Shown in pieces: positions 1 through 6,976 of a DNA stretch of 32,828 nucleotides (the first letter of the stretch is position 1; each line of letters begins with the position of its first letter). This stretch comes from a virus. The notes below the pieces were generated by a model. That model was given only the letters and a program-made list of their open reading frames with translations. It ran no database searches and was not told where the DNA came from. The position numbers were made by a program, and so were the translations under genes. The stretch is taken from IMG/VR virus record IMGVR_UViG_3300048102_000066, positions 1 through 32,828 of that record, one strand, 5' to 3'.

Positions 1-127
1 GGCAAATGCTTCCTCTTGGATTTCTTTCATCCAAGCTTCTCTAGCTTCCTCGTCCTTCTGACCTAGCTTGCCTTCTAGTGATGAGTATGCTGTAGCCAGA
101 TCTTCTGCTGTCTTAAACTTTTCTGGC
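1..127. repeat. terminal direct repeat, left copy (assembly overlap)
   Basis: Bases 1-127 are identical to 32702-32828. The scaffold gene reads in frame through the overlap, so the contig represents a circular or circularly permuted molecule of 32,701 bp. A length of exactly 127 equals a common maximum k-mer of short-read assemblers, so I read it as an assembly overlap and not as a biological terminal repeat. Confidence 0.95.
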
Positions 128-228
128 AACCACTCAGGACGCTCGGATTCCGTTTGCAATAACGGATCGCCGCCCTCAGTAACAACATCACTTTCCTGTG
201 GTGCTTCTACTTGCGTTTCTTCATTCAT
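1..228 (-). CDS. capsid scaffolding protein, N-terminal part (continues at 32828)
   Basis: This is the first 76 codons of the scaffold (capsid assembly) protein of T7-like phages. The protein guides major capsid protein into a procapsid and leaves before DNA packaging. Translation from ATG 228 gives an acidic, Glu/Gln-rich start, then the family signature WLPEKFKTAEDLATAY (about residues 34-49), then LEGKLG. It runs off the window at base 1. Joined to 32198-32828 through the 127-bp overlap it makes a 243-aa protein, a normal length for the family. ATG 224 is out of this frame. The start overlaps the stop of the upstream 89-aa gene by a few bases, so translation is probably coupled. The order portal, 89-aa gene, scaffold, capsid supports the call. 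Confidence 0.88.
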   Translation of the reverse strand, partial: MNEETQVEAPQESDVVTEGGDPLLQTESERPEWLPEKFKTAEDLATAYSSLEGKLGQKDEEAREAWMKEIQEEAFA

Positions 229-490
229 CGTTTTTTGCCCTATGTGCGTGACGGATGCGTGACTCAATGAGGCCAACGATATATCGCTGTCCTTCCATAT
301 GGCGCAGTTCCGCATCGGAAACCCCTGCACCATGAACCTGTTCTATTGTGATTGATCTTAGATAGCGTAATACTTCTGCACCAGTATCAGTGCTGAAAAG
401 ACTAGCTAGGTTTAAGCTAATCTTTACATCTTCTTCTTTCTTACGCTGATAGCCATCAAGTCCTAAGTATGCGTTATTGTTGCGGCTCAA
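221..490 (-). CDS. conserved small protein between portal and scaffold
   Basis: This 89-aa protein is mostly helical and charged. I do not recognise a named domain. Its start lies inside the 3' end of the portal gene (about 17 bp overlap) and its stop overlaps the scaffold start, so the three are tightly coupled in the late operon. Small genes at this position are common in marine T7-like phages. The stretch around residues 50-75 (EQVHGAGVSDAELRHMEGQR, then YIVGLIESRI) looks like a helical assembly segment. A role in head or connector assembly is inferred from position only. Confidence 0.75.
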   Translation of the reverse strand: MSRNNNAYLGLDGYQRKKEEDVKISLNLASLFSTDTGAEVLRYLRSITIEQVHGAGVSDAELRHMEGQRYIVGLIESRIRHAHRAKNDE

Positions 491-2069
491 TTAATTGTTC
501 CTCTTGAGGTTGAGACATTTGTTGCTGTTGCATCGCTTGTGCCATAGCCACCATTTGTCTGCGTTCCTCAAGGTCGCGGATCAGTGTATCAGGGACGCCA
601 AACTTCTTAGCTAAGTAAGCGGCGGTATCTTCTGAATTGATAAGTAGGTTCATTACCTCTGGACCGAAACTGCCCTGCACAAGCTCAAGCCATCTAGCCA
701 CGGAGGATATGTCTTGGTTGGCCTGTGCCTGTGCAAGAGGTGATACTGAACGCACCTTTACTTCACGACCATTGATTGTCGGAAGTTCAATTCGCCCCTG
801 CTTCTTTAGAATATACACGACTCTTTGAAGAACAGGCTGAACAAGTTCTGCTTGCAGTCTGCCAAAAGCAGAACCAATACGGCGTGATAAATCTGACATA
901 CGCTCTGCAACCTCTGTAGCGGATGCAGGAGTACGATCAGGATTACCAAGCATATCATTGTATAGCGCACGTTTAATGTTCAAGCGCATGTCTGACAATA
1001 CAAGGTTAGCTACATCAAACGAACCAGCCGCACGAATAGGCTCAAGACCGCGTGATCCTGTAGCTTTTGGGATAACCGTTCCGGGGACTAGGTTAATCGT
1101 ATCTGGGTTTACTACTCCGTCATCTTCCATTTGATATATGCCTGAGATAGCCATTTGCGCGTTCTCAAGTATAAGTTCAATCGTAAGATTAGTAGTCTTA
1201 ATAGCACTAAGCGCATTGATGAGAGGACCCCGCCCATAGACTTCGCCACTGCATTTCGACCAACGGAAGCAAACAAAAGGATTTGACCCAACACCTCGGT
1301 ACTTCTCCTCTTTAACTATTTCTTTTGTATCACATTCAATAGCATAGAATAGGTAGGCATCTTCATTCTTAACGCTGTAATCCTTGCAAACTATTTCAAG
1401 GATCTTTACACGCTCATCAGGATAGTTGTTGATCTTGGTTTGTAGCTTGCTACTTAGCTTTGCCTTTGGGTACATGATTGCAATATCAGATGCACGAACC
1501 TGTCTTTCTCTATAGACATGATCGATCTTATCATCTGGTCCAGAGTCAAGAACAACGTGCGGCAAAGGTATTGCAGAAAAGACTACAGGATTAACAGCAT
1601 CGCCTTCTGCAACGCTTAGTACGCCTGTACCAACAGCCAGATCCATGAATGACTCATGCACTTCCTGACCAAAGTTTGAGTTCTGTATTACTTCAAACAC
1701 ATACTCTGTGACTTCATCTAACTCGTTATCAACGCTTTCGCGTGAGTCAGGTGGCACTTCACTTCCAGATGTAAAGTCTGCCCAACGTGCAAAGTTAGGC
1801 ACAAGACCCTGTTGCAAGCGGGATGCAAACTCTTGCACACCAACAACAGCAGTTTCGTCAAAGATTTTATCATCCCTGCGCTGACCAATCGTTTCATAGT
1901 AGAATGACTCGCGCTGTGGTAGCGCATACTCGTAACACTCCTCAAAGAGTGGCACAAAGTTTTCGCGCATAGATTTAGCTTTATCGTATTTTTTCAAATA
2001 CATAGCGGCAACTTTATCGTTACCACCGCCAGATCCACCAGAGGATGATGTGTCTGTATATGTTATCAT
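474..2069 (-). CDS. portal protein (head-tail connector, T7 gp8-like)
   Basis: This 531-aa protein matches the T7 gp8-type portal family, which forms the 12-subunit ring at the capsid vertex through which DNA is pumped and to which the tail attaches. Family hallmarks are visible: an N-terminal YALPQRESFY segment followed by the DDKIFDETAVVGVQEFASRL region (about residues 48-85), and later RTPASATEVAERMSDLSRRI (about 378-397), followed by GSAFGRLQAELVQPVLQR. The C-terminus is rich in Gln and Met. The length is typical (T7 gp8 is 536 aa). ATG 2069 overlaps the TGA of the 71-aa gene in an ATGA arrangement. The Gly/Ser-rich first 15 residues are probably disordered. Confidence 0.95.
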   Translation of the reverse strand: MITYTDTSSSGGSGGGNDKVAAMYLKKYDKAKSMRENFVPLFEECYEYALPQRESFYYETIGQRRDDKIFDETAVVGVQEFASRLQQGLVPNFARWADFTSGSEVPPDSRESVDNELDEVTEYVFEVIQNSNFGQEVHESFMDLAVGTGVLSVAEGDAVNPVVFSAIPLPHVVLDSGPDDKIDHVYRERQVRASDIAIMYPKAKLSSKLQTKINNYPDERVKILEIVCKDYSVKNEDAYLFYAIECDTKEIVKEEKYRGVGSNPFVCFRWSKCSGEVYGRGPLINALSAIKTTNLTIELILENAQMAISGIYQMEDDGVVNPDTINLVPGTVIPKATGSRGLEPIRAAGSFDVANLVLSDMRLNIKRALYNDMLGNPDRTPASATEVAERMSDLSRRIGSAFGRLQAELVQPVLQRVVYILKKQGRIELPTINGREVKVRSVSPLAQAQANQDISSVARWLELVQGSFGPEVMNLLINSEDTAAYLAKKFGVPDTLIRDLEERRQMVAMAQAMQQQQMSQPQEEQLIEPQQ

Positions 2070-2281
2070 TGATTAAACCTGTTATAGAATCCAGCACCAC
2101 CACCCGAACTGCGGATCAAAGATCTACGCCCTGAGCCTCTACGCATAGTTTGAACGGTTTCTTCAAGACGTTCTTGCTTTGCACTTTTCTTTTCTTCAAG
2201 GGCTTTGGCTTTATCAGCCTCTTGCTGTGCCTTTATAGCAGGATCGACTTGAGGTGTTTTTGGCGCACGACCCACACACAT
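2066..2281 (-). CDS. small conserved protein upstream of portal
   Basis: This 71-aa protein has a conserved-looking start (MCVGRAPKTPQVDP), a central charged helix rich in Ala, Lys and Glu (coiled-coil-like), and a C-terminus with GRRSLIRSSGGGAGFYNRF. I recall proteins of this pattern directly upstream of portal genes in marine and prophage T7-like heads, but know no proven function. The RBS is AAAGGAG shortly before ATG 2281. Its stop overlaps the portal start (ATGA). The 62-bp gap upstream, after the large terminase stop, carries a perfect 13-bp palindrome at 2323-2335. Confidence 0.8.
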   Translation of the reverse strand: MCVGRAPKTPQVDPAIKAQQEADKAKALEEKKSAKQERLEETVQTMRRGSGRRSLIRSSGGGAGFYNRFNQ

Positions 2282-2322
2282 GGCAATCTCCTTTATGACT
2301 ATCTATTGCTAACCACAATTTA

Positions 2323-2335
2323 TTGCAGTCTGCAA
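2323..2335. promoter_or_regulatory. 13-bp palindrome TTGCAGTCTGCAA, candidate operator
   Basis: This is a perfect palindrome (TTGCAG-T-CTGCAA) in the only sizeable gap (2282-2343) between large terminase and the portal block. Read on the - strand it is TTGCAGACTGCAA, differing at one base from the near-palindrome at 7759-7771 upstream of the next early promoter. Two such sites in separate intergenic gaps suggest binding by a dimeric regulator, perhaps one of the phage helix-turn-helix proteins. No convincing -10 element is seen here. Confidence 0.4.
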
Positions 2336-2343
2336 CTCACAAA

Positions 2344-3885
2344 TTACATTCTAGCCCATAAACCTTGGCGTTTTGCCTGTTTAGGTTTTCTTGCAAACAC
2401 ATCATATTCAGCCTTGGCATTGAAAGCTTTGGCTTGTCTTTGACCAGATATTAACTGTCTGCCCTCACCAGCACCCAGCATTAGATACTGTAGAGCATCG
2501 TGGATGTGTGAATACATATTCTTGTCAGGCTTGTCATCAAACCTTTCACCAGATACTTGCATACGCTTGTATCCATAGCCACCCTCAAAGCCTTTGATTA
2601 GGGTTGGGCAACGCCGATCAATCATAAATGCTGGCTTGCCCTCGACCATTTTGTTTAGATTGCTTGAAACAGCTTCTAGTCTAAGATCAACAGAATTACT
2701 ATGAGTTGGGTTTGCTCTTAGGCCAGCACCCCTAAGTATTTGAAAAGGTGTACTTTCATCAGTCTGTGCGCGGAAGTCACCAGCAGGATCGCCAAAGATA
2801 TGCACATCGTTAAGGCCAGCAAACCTAGTTGCTATCTCTTGGCGCAGTAGTTCAGCGAATCTTACTATGCCCATATCGATAGCTACAATCTCTGACTGTA
2901 TAAGCCATCTGCCTCTAACCTTCTGACCAAAGACAGCCGCAGGGGTAAGCCCAAAGTCAATGCCCACATACAAAGGCACACCAGCCGCAACTGGTATTTC
3001 TTCTTTGGCTATGTGCGTATCTGCAACAAACATAGGATATACAGGCTTTCCTTCTTGGATAGTGCCAAGTCTATTCATTACATAGACATCAATCCAGCTT
3101 TTTGTCTTACCGCGTATTAGATTAGGGTAATATGTCTTGAGCATATTGTTGCTGTTCTCAGCCTTGTTATTAGGCACATAGTCCAGCACACTACCATTGT
3201 CATCTGTCTTTTCTATCATGCCCTCTGGTTGCACATAGAAAGACCAGTTATCAGGCTTTACAAGCATCTTGGCTTGCTCTTGAGGAATATGGTCAGGGAT
3301 AGGAACTTCACCAGACATGATAGGCCACCAGTGATCTTCTTCTGGTGCGTTAGTATCTGCGATAACGCCAGACCAAGAAGGACCGCCATCACGCATAGAA
3401 GGGAAACGCCCAACACGCATAGTACACGCATCGATAATAGACTTAGGTATCTCCCTAGCCTCGTTGATCCAGATGCCTGTTAGTTCAAGGGAGAGCAACT
3501 TCTTGACATCTTCTGGTCTGTCGAGTGCTAGGAAGATTACTTCAAGTTCCAAGTCAGCTTGCTTTATCCAATGAGTGTATGGCACAGACCAAAGAAACTT
3601 ACCCCAATCATCTTCGGGGAACCAATCAAGCCATGTCTTGATGGTGGTTGTTCTTAGCTGTGGGTTGGTGTTACGAATGATTGCCCACCGACTACGGCGC
3701 ACTCCATCCTTATTGGGTTTCTGCTGTAAGGCTCTGCGGAATACTTCAACGCAACAGCCAACAGATTTACCCGATCCAACAGGACCGCGTATGCCACGAA
3801 AGAACGAATCGTTCTTCATAAAGGCTTTTAAGACTTCGCCATCAGGCTTGTACTTAAAGCTGGTCAACCTTGTGATCCTTACCAA
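2344..3885 (-). CDS. terL: terminase large subunit
   Basis: This 513-aa protein is the ATP-driven packaging motor plus nuclease that cuts concatemeric DNA and pumps it into the procapsid. The Walker A motif is GPVGSGKS (residues 34-41). Walker B with the catalytic Glu lies in ELTGIWINEARE (Glu about 142). The C-terminal RNase H-like nuclease shows YVGIDFGLTPAA and, further on, IFGDPAGDFR, supplying acidic metal ligands. The C-terminus is basic. The start at ATG 3885 lies 32 bp inside the upstream 64-aa gene. Unlike most phages, small and large terminase genes here are separated by about 2.5 kb of small genes. Confidence 0.96.
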   Translation of the reverse strand: MVRITRLTSFKYKPDGEVLKAFMKNDSFFRGIRGPVGSGKSVGCCVEVFRRALQQKPNKDGVRRSRWAIIRNTNPQLRTTTIKTWLDWFPEDDWGKFLWSVPYTHWIKQADLELEVIFLALDRPEDVKKLLSLELTGIWINEAREIPKSIIDACTMRVGRFPSMRDGGPSWSGVIADTNAPEEDHWWPIMSGEVPIPDHIPQEQAKMLVKPDNWSFYVQPEGMIEKTDDNGSVLDYVPNNKAENSNNMLKTYYPNLIRGKTKSWIDVYVMNRLGTIQEGKPVYPMFVADTHIAKEEIPVAAGVPLYVGIDFGLTPAAVFGQKVRGRWLIQSEIVAIDMGIVRFAELLRQEIATRFAGLNDVHIFGDPAGDFRAQTDESTPFQILRGAGLRANPTHSNSVDLRLEAVSSNLNKMVEGKPAFMIDRRCPTLIKGFEGGYGYKRMQVSGERFDDKPDKNMYSHIHDALQYLMLGAGEGRQLISGQRQAKAFNAKAEYDVFARKPKQAKRQGLWARM

Positions 3886-4048
3886 ACTTAATCATGCGTT
3901 CTACAATCTCAGGACCGATAGTTGCTATAACCTTGTCAGCCTCTAAGTCAGTACAGAACTCTTTAGGATGGTATGCTAGATGTACTTTTTTAACAACACG
4001 CCTTAGAACTTCACGTTCTTCAGCCTTAATAGTGTGCATGAAACTCAT
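3854..4048 (-). CDS. small conserved protein upstream of terL
   Basis: This 64-aa protein has several predicted helices and a conserved-looking core (TIKAEEREVLRRVVKKVHL, then PKEFCTDLEADKVI). I recall similar proteins beside the large terminase of marine short-tailed phages but know no function. Its ATG overlaps the stop of the upstream 81-aa gene and its 3' end overlaps the terL start by 32 bp, so it is likely co-translated with terminase. A role in packaging is inferred from position only. Confidence 0.75.
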   Translation of the reverse strand: MSFMHTIKAEEREVLRRVVKKVHLAYHPKEFCTDLEADKVIATIGPEIVERMIKFGKDHKVDQL

Positions 4049-4290
4049 CTGTATCGTGCCGCCTTCTTTGCGACATCCTTTGGTTGCTTGGCGAATTGCT
4101 TACCTTTTCGTATCGCCGCCCGCTTCGCTCTTGTGGTGCGTTGATACTCTGAGTCACTCATTGCTTCGATGGCTTTGCTTGGAAGGTAACGCTCACCAGT
4201 AGCCTTACTGCCTTGTGTGCTAGGCTTGCCAGACTTGGTGCGCCACTTTTGCTTAGTCCAAGCGCGTAATGATTTCTGCGGAGCTTTCAC
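4045..4290 (-). CDS. small basic protein (DUF5872-like)
   Basis: This 81-aa protein is strongly basic, rich in Lys, Arg and Gln. The motif WTKQKWRTKSGKPS followed by GERYLPSKAIEAMSDSEYQRTTRAKR resembles a family of unknown function found in marine phages and large DNA viruses (DUF5872, from memory). It probably binds nucleic acid because of its charge, which is inference. It sits in the row of small basic genes between the terminase subunits and overlaps the next gene by 4 bp (ATGA). Confidence 0.75.
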   Translation of the reverse strand: MKAPQKSLRAWTKQKWRTKSGKPSTQGSKATGERYLPSKAIEAMSDSEYQRTTRAKRAAIRKGKQFAKQPKDVAKKAARYR

Positions 4291-4314
4291 GATGTATATC
4301 CACCACCAGCTTTC

Positions 4315-4581
4315 TTATACAGCAGTGCTAGCCTTTGCGCTTTTCTTGCTGACCACTGACCCGCTTTTCCGCCCTTTGCTTCGCGCTTTACGCGGTTGAA
4401 CAGGCTTTTCCTCAGTTTGGGCTTCGTGTAGTTCCCCGCTTCGTTGACCGCCATCTTCTTTCTCCATAGGTATTAGTCGGCGTGAGTCTGGCATATAGGT
4501 TGCGCCAGAAAGAATACGTCCATCAGGCATCTTGATAGTCGGTCCTTCATAGGGAGTGCCATCTGTAAATGTGTACTTCAT
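4315..4581 (-). CDS. small conserved protein with basic tail
   Basis: This 88-aa protein has a compact N-terminal half with the repeated-looking pattern TDGTPYEGPTIKMPDGRILS and GATYMPDSRRLIPM, probably a small beta structure. The C-terminal half is disordered and Lys/Arg/Ser-rich, with a run like RKARSKGRKSG. I recall similar short proteins in marine myo- and podophages near structural genes but no function. ATG 4581 overlaps the TGA of the 50-aa gene upstream (ATGA). Confidence 0.75.
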   Translation of the reverse strand: MKYTFTDGTPYEGPTIKMPDGRILSGATYMPDSRRLIPMEKEDGGQRSGELHEAQTEEKPVQPRKARSKGRKSGSVVSKKSAKASTAV

Positions 4582-4730
4582 GATTGCTTCATCTTCGATT
4601 TAATAATTTTTTGTTGAAGTGCCTTTGGCAAAGAAGCTTGTTGTTTAGTCAGCAATGACCTTGCCGCCTTCTTAGCTTTCTTTTTGCCTTCGGCATTATA
4701 TGCAAATTTTTTTCCCATTACATTTGGCAT
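4578..4730 (-). CDS. very small basic protein, 50 aa
   Basis: Translation from ATG 4730 gives 50 residues beginning MPNVMGKKFAYNAEGKKK and ending in KIIKSKMKQS, strongly Lys-rich. The start codon follows the TAG of the 87-aa gene with no gap, and its TGA overlaps the ATG of the 88-aa gene. This tight fit, filling an otherwise empty 150-bp gap, is good evidence that it is real despite its size. Function is unknown. Its composition matches the other basic proteins of this island. Confidence 0.75.
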   Translation of the reverse strand: MPNVMGKKFAYNAEGKKKAKKAARSLLTKQQASLPKALQQKIIKSKMKQS

Positions 4731-4994
4731 CTAACTACCCCTCATCATTTTGAAATATTTAATTGCGGCACGTTTAATTGCTTTCCGATAAGAGTTAGGA
4801 TCATCATCACCACCAAGCATACCACCCAAAGCATCTCCATACTTTGCATTATCTTTTATATTCTCGGCAACATTGTCAGGAAGTAGGTCAATAAGGCCAA
4901 CCTTAGTAAGCTTTGGCTTAGAAGATGGTTCTTTCTTTTTGATTTCAGAAAGCACATCTTTTTTTACTTTCATTAATGAAATACCTTTTTGCAT
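4731..4994 (-). CDS. small hypothetical protein
   Basis: This 87-aa protein has a Lys-rich N-terminal helix, a middle with LPDNVAENIKDNAKYGDALG, and a C-terminal basic helix (YRKAIKRAAIKYFKMMRG). I do not recognise the family. ATG 4994 overlaps the TAA of the preceding gene (TAATG), which favours that start over the in-frame ATG 4973. It belongs to the small-gene island between the terminase subunits. Confidence 0.65.
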   Translation of the reverse strand: MQKGISLMKVKKDVLSEIKKKEPSSKPKLTKVGLIDLLPDNVAENIKDNAKYGDALGGMLGGDDDPNSYRKAIKRAAIKYFKMMRGS

Positions 4995-5296
4995 TATACT
5001 TTTCCTTTTTTAGCTTTGTTTCTGCGTGATATAGCCGCGCCGATACGCTTGGCCTCTGCTTTACTACCAGCACCCCAAGCCCTTAAGCTAAGAAGAAGTC
5101 TGGTTGGTCTGCCCTTCTCGTCCCTTTCAGGACCCCTCATGCCGCCCATGCGTTGCAGAAAAGATGCCCTGCGTGGGTTGTCACCTGACTTAACAGGGGC
5201 TTTTAAGGTGCCACCCTTGTAAGAGTCACGCCCTTTTTGATTCAATCCACCTTTAGGATTCTTACCCGCCTTGCGTGTCCATGCTGGTGTTTTCAT
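4994..5296 (-). CDS. small basic conserved phage protein (DUF6321-like)
   Basis: This 100-aa, highly basic protein has the signature TPAWTRKAGKNPKGGLNQKG, then RDSYKGGTLKAPVKSGDNPR and RASFLQRMGGMRGPE. I recall this as a widespread phage family of unknown function common in cyanophages and pelagiphages (annotated DUF6321, from memory). The C-terminus AGSKAEAKRIGAAISRRNK is a basic helix. It overlaps its neighbours by a base or so on both sides. Binding to DNA or RNA is plausible from charge but not shown. Confidence 0.82.
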   Translation of the reverse strand: MKTPAWTRKAGKNPKGGLNQKGRDSYKGGTLKAPVKSGDNPRRASFLQRMGGMRGPERDEKGRPTRLLLSLRAWGAGSKAEAKRIGAAISRRNKAKKGKV

Positions 5297-5982
5297 TAAC
5301 CAAGCCCCCGCTTGCCGAGGCTTCTAAGATTTACCAGTGAACGCCTAGATCCAAACGCAACACCGCGTCTGCCTGTACCACGCCTAGCCTTGGTGCTTCT
5401 ACCAACGCCAGCAACAACAGGTTCAACCTCGTCAGGCTCGTCCTCTATCTTGGGCTGTGAAGGCTCATCTCTGGTATCCTGCGTTGTGTCCATCTTAGGC
5501 TGACCAGTGTATGTGCCATCCTCATCAACACCAACAATGTTGCCATCCTTAAATTTAGGCTTGCCACCAGCAATAATTTTCTGAAGCATAGCCTCGTTCA
5601 TCTTTCTCTTGGCAATAGCCGCACCAGCAGTAGTTGCGCTAGGAATAACAATCTTTGTGTCACCCCTTGCCTCAGTCACCATCTTGCCAAGTGCATTAAA
5701 GTTGGAAGCACTTCCAAACTCAGAACGCCCAGCTAACGCCGCCGCATCCCTAGCACCTTGTCCAGTGCTACCTAACATTGCTTGGAAAGCCGCAGGACTT
5801 CTGCCCATCTGCGGTGCGGGTGCTTTAGCACCAAAGTTCGGATCTCTTGAAGAACCACTTGTATCAGTCGGAATACTGCGGGAACGCTCTCTAGCTCTTT
5901 CCTGCTGTCGTCTTGTTCTTGCCGCATCAGCGTTAGGATTATTATCCTGACCGCCACCGCCGCCACCACCACCAGAACCCAT
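5296..5982 (-). CDS. glycine-rich, disordered protein of unknown function
   Basis: This 228-aa, low-complexity protein starts with MGSG and a tract of about nine glycines (coded by a GGT/GGC repeat near 5951-5976). An Arg-rich stretch (about 21-36), a Ser/Ala/Gly middle, an acidic segment (about 165-190) and a very basic C-terminal 40 residues (RRGTGRRGVAFGSRRS) follow. No enzyme motif is visible. It is probably a largely unstructured, nucleic-acid-binding or virion-associated protein, which is inference. It sits directly after the HlyC-like gene, with start and stop nearly touching. Confidence 0.65.
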   Translation of the reverse strand: MGSGGGGGGGGQDNNPNADAARTRRQQERARERSRSIPTDTSGSSRDPNFGAKAPAPQMGRSPAAFQAMLGSTGQGARDAAALAGRSEFGSASNFNALGKMVTEARGDTKIVIPSATTAGAAIAKRKMNEAMLQKIIAGGKPKFKDGNIVGVDEDGTYTGQPKMDTTQDTRDEPSQPKIEDEPDEVEPVVAGVGRSTKARRGTGRRGVAFGSRRSLVNLRSLGKRGLG

Positions 5983-5983
5983 A

Positions 5984-6370
5984 TCAATTCCCCTTCAAAC
6001 TAAACCAGCCTAACTTGCCTGTCTCTGTACGAAGCCAGTAAGCATCACGATAACCCAAACCGCTAAACAAACCAATAAGCCCCTTAAATGATCTGGTAAT
6101 ATCAACTCTACCACCTAAACAAATAAAATCCACTAACCAAACTGTATCACCACCACCAGCAAACCAATCAGCATCGAACCTTCTAGTGGCTAAATATTTT
6201 TCTATCTGATCGTCACTCGGAAAACCCCAAGTGGCTAACAAACCATCCTCTACCAAACACTGCCCTAAACTAATAGGACGAGCAACGTACAATTCTAACT
6301 CTCTATCACCCCACCAACTGTGATAGTCACTGCTCTGAACCAAATGCTGTATCGTGCTTTTTTGAATCAT
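5984..6370 (-). CDS. HlyC-like (toxin-activating type) lysine acyltransferase homolog
   Basis: This 128-aa protein resembles the HlyC/RTX toxin-activating acyltransferase family (GNAT-like fold), whose members move a fatty acyl group from acyl carrier protein to lysines of a target protein. Visible matches are SSDYHSW (residues 13-19), whose His17 aligns with the catalytic His of HlyC, then ATWGFPSD (46-53), and DWFAGGGDTVWLVDFI (68-83), which parallels HlyC's DWTSGDRKWFIDWI and places Asp81 at the catalytic Asp. The His-Asp spacing is 64 residues (69 in HlyC). It is shorter than HlyC (170 aa). No toxin gene is nearby, so the target could be a virion or host protein. I rely on motif memory; other GNAT families remain possible. 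The RBS is weak. Confidence 0.6.
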   Translation of the reverse strand: MIQKSTIQHLVQSSDYHSWWGDRELELYVARPISLGQCLVEDGLLATWGFPSDDQIEKYLATRRFDADWFAGGGDTVWLVDFICLGGRVDITRSFKGLIGLFSGLGYRDAYWLRTETGKLGWFSLKGN

Positions 6371-6429
6371 AATGTTTGTGGTGGACCCCTTGCGAACATA
6401 ACAGTCGCACTTTTGACCCCCACCCCACC

Positions 6430-6801
6430 TTATCCAAGGTCTATAGACACCTTAATTTCGCCAGCATGTAGGTGCATATGCTTATCTGGTGCCTTGAAGC
6501 CAGCTCTGTCCAAGATATCCTTGCTAGCTTCTAGCTGAACGTACTCACTCTTGGCACCACCAGATAAGGACACAAGCCGAGCCGCGGCCAAGGTAGCACT
6601 CACGCCTAACTGTTCACCTATCGCTTGCATCATGTACGCCTGCACATGCGGGAGCTTGAGAGTCTTCTGTGCTGTCACTCTACCTGCATCACCCTTAGCG
6701 TAGCCAGCAATCTCAGCGGCATCTTTTATGGTACAGCCTCTTGCTACTAATGTATCCACCAAAGCAGTCTGTTTATCGGTTAGCTTAACTACACTTGTCA
6801 T
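6430..6801 (-). CDS. terS: terminase small subunit
   Basis: This 123-aa protein starts at ATG 6801. It recognises phage DNA and loads the large subunit. The N-terminal helix-turn-helix region reads LTDKQTALVDTLVARGCTIK followed by DAAEIAGYAKGDAGRVTAQK, typical of small terminases of the Terminase_2-like type. The C-terminal part has an AxRLVxLSGGAKSEYVQLEA segment probably used for oligomerisation. ATG 6801 follows GGGGGG at RBS distance. The frame can be extended to a TTG at 6855, but that TTG coincides with a TTGACA -35-like box, so I prefer 6801. It is the first gene of the late operon. Confidence 0.85.
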   Translation of the reverse strand: MTSVVKLTDKQTALVDTLVARGCTIKDAAEIAGYAKGDAGRVTAQKTLKLPHVQAYMMQAIGEQLGVSATLAAARLVSLSGGAKSEYVQLEASKDILDRAGFKAPDKHMHLHAGEIKVSIDLG

Positions 6802-6828
6802 CTGCCCCCCCTTTGGTTCCCCCCCACT

Positions 6829-6855
6829 TTCATACCTTTCTAAACGGCTTGTCAA
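6829..6855 (-). promoter_or_regulatory. candidate late promoter
   Basis: On the - strand a perfect TTGACA (6855-6850) is followed after 15 bp by TATGAA (6834-6829), 4 of 6 to the sigma-70 -10 consensus. The spacing is short, so strength is uncertain. It would start the late transcript just before the terS RBS. Its -35 overlaps that of the divergent early promoter. Confidence 0.35.
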
Positions 6856-6876
6856 CGCACAAAAAGAACATTTAAT
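6849..6876 (+). promoter_or_regulatory. candidate early promoter (leader RNA / 129-aa gene)
   Basis: TTGTCA (6849-6854, 5 of 6 to consensus) lies 16 bp before TTTAAT (6871-6876, 5 of 6). A start near 6883 would give a transcript containing the whole structured leader at 6977-7276 and the 129-aa gene. The -35 overlaps the divergent TTGACA, so the two promoters probably exclude each other. Confidence 0.5.
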
Positions 6877-6976
6877 ACATTTAAAGGATCAGTCATAACA
6901 CGATCCCCCTTGTTGTCAGAAGGATGTAGGTGACTGTCTTAGACAAAGACCTCCAATGACTATGTGACGCCGCCAA

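Noticed and set aside
2282-2343. Promoter for the portal block at the palindrome
   Set aside because: No acceptable -10 box at 16-18 bp from the TTGCAG half-site, so only the palindrome is reported.
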